A DNA stretch of 64,000 bases from Malurus cyaneus samueli (Eukaryota > Chordata > Aves > Passeriformes > Maluridae), in assembly GCA_009741485.1 (NCBI GenBank), contig CM019220.1, forward strand, positions 33,487,929 through 33,551,928. The letters run 5' to 3'. Of the stretch, positions 63,911 to 64,000 are shown one piece after another (the stretch's first letter is position 1; every line of letters starts with the position of its first letter). A program made the position numbers and the translations under genes. The notes below the pieces were generated by a model that saw only the letters and a program-made list of their open reading frames with translations, was not told where the DNA came from and ran no database searches.

Positions 63911-64000
63911 TTTCCTTCCTTCCTTCCTTCCTTCCTTCCTTCCTTCCTTCCTTCCTTCCTTCCTTCCTTCCTTCCTTCCTTCCTTCCTTCCTTCCTTCCT
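63911..64000. repeat. (TTCC)n microsatellite reaching the window end
   Basis: About 22 uninterrupted TTCC units (GGAA on the - strand) run to the last base, so the true length is unknown. GGAA arrays can bind ETS-family factors in other genomes, but nothing here shows that it does. Confidence 0.97.

Overview
The window looks like vertebrate nuclear DNA, most likely from a songbird. It is AT-rich, has no dense coding content, and has two good exons in 64 kb flanked by canonical splice sites. It carries two degenerate CR1-type LINE 3' ends (the main avian retroposon) and two LTR-type pieces resembling endogenous retroviruses common in passerines. The assignment to birds is an inference from the repeats and the exon sequence. 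I cannot fix the species.

The only gene I can support is BMPR2 (bone morphogenetic protein receptor type 2), on the + strand. The window starts inside intron 1, contains exon 2 (41996-42169), a short intron 2 (42170-43475) and exon 3 (43476-43655), and ends inside intron 3. The two exons together encode nearly the whole ligand-binding ectodomain. All ten cysteines, the Tyr/Trp/Phe ligand-contact triad and three N-glycosylation sequons are in place. Both exons start and end in the same phase and are multiples of three. Exon 1 (signal peptide), exon 4 (transmembrane segment), the kinase exons and the long tail lie outside the window or were not found.

Layout: 1-41995 is intron 1. It holds a nested inverted repeat (445-510), a 56-bp tandem duplication (14897-15008), a CpG-enriched patch (about 16975-17375), a CR1 fragment (27343-27445), a 3'-truncated endogenous retrovirus on the - strand (about 28340-30120: LTR, PBS-like site, broken gag), a second CR1 fragment (37123-37270), a smaller CpG patch (38920-39120) and a GC-rich LTR on the - strand (39490 to about 40445), which ends about 1.5 kb before exon 2. 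Intron 3 (43656-64000) is mostly plain AT-rich sequence, with a 26-bp near-palindrome, a 29-bp minisatellite of four copies (59851-59966), a 34-base poly-T run and a (TTCC)n microsatellite running off the window end.

I found no operon, CRISPR array, RNA gene or intact mobile element, and nothing that convincingly amounts to an undescribed biological system. The best second-look items are the nested hairpin near the left end, the CpG patches inside intron 1, the LTR close upstream of exon 2, and the lineage-specific extra codons in the BMPR2 ectodomain.
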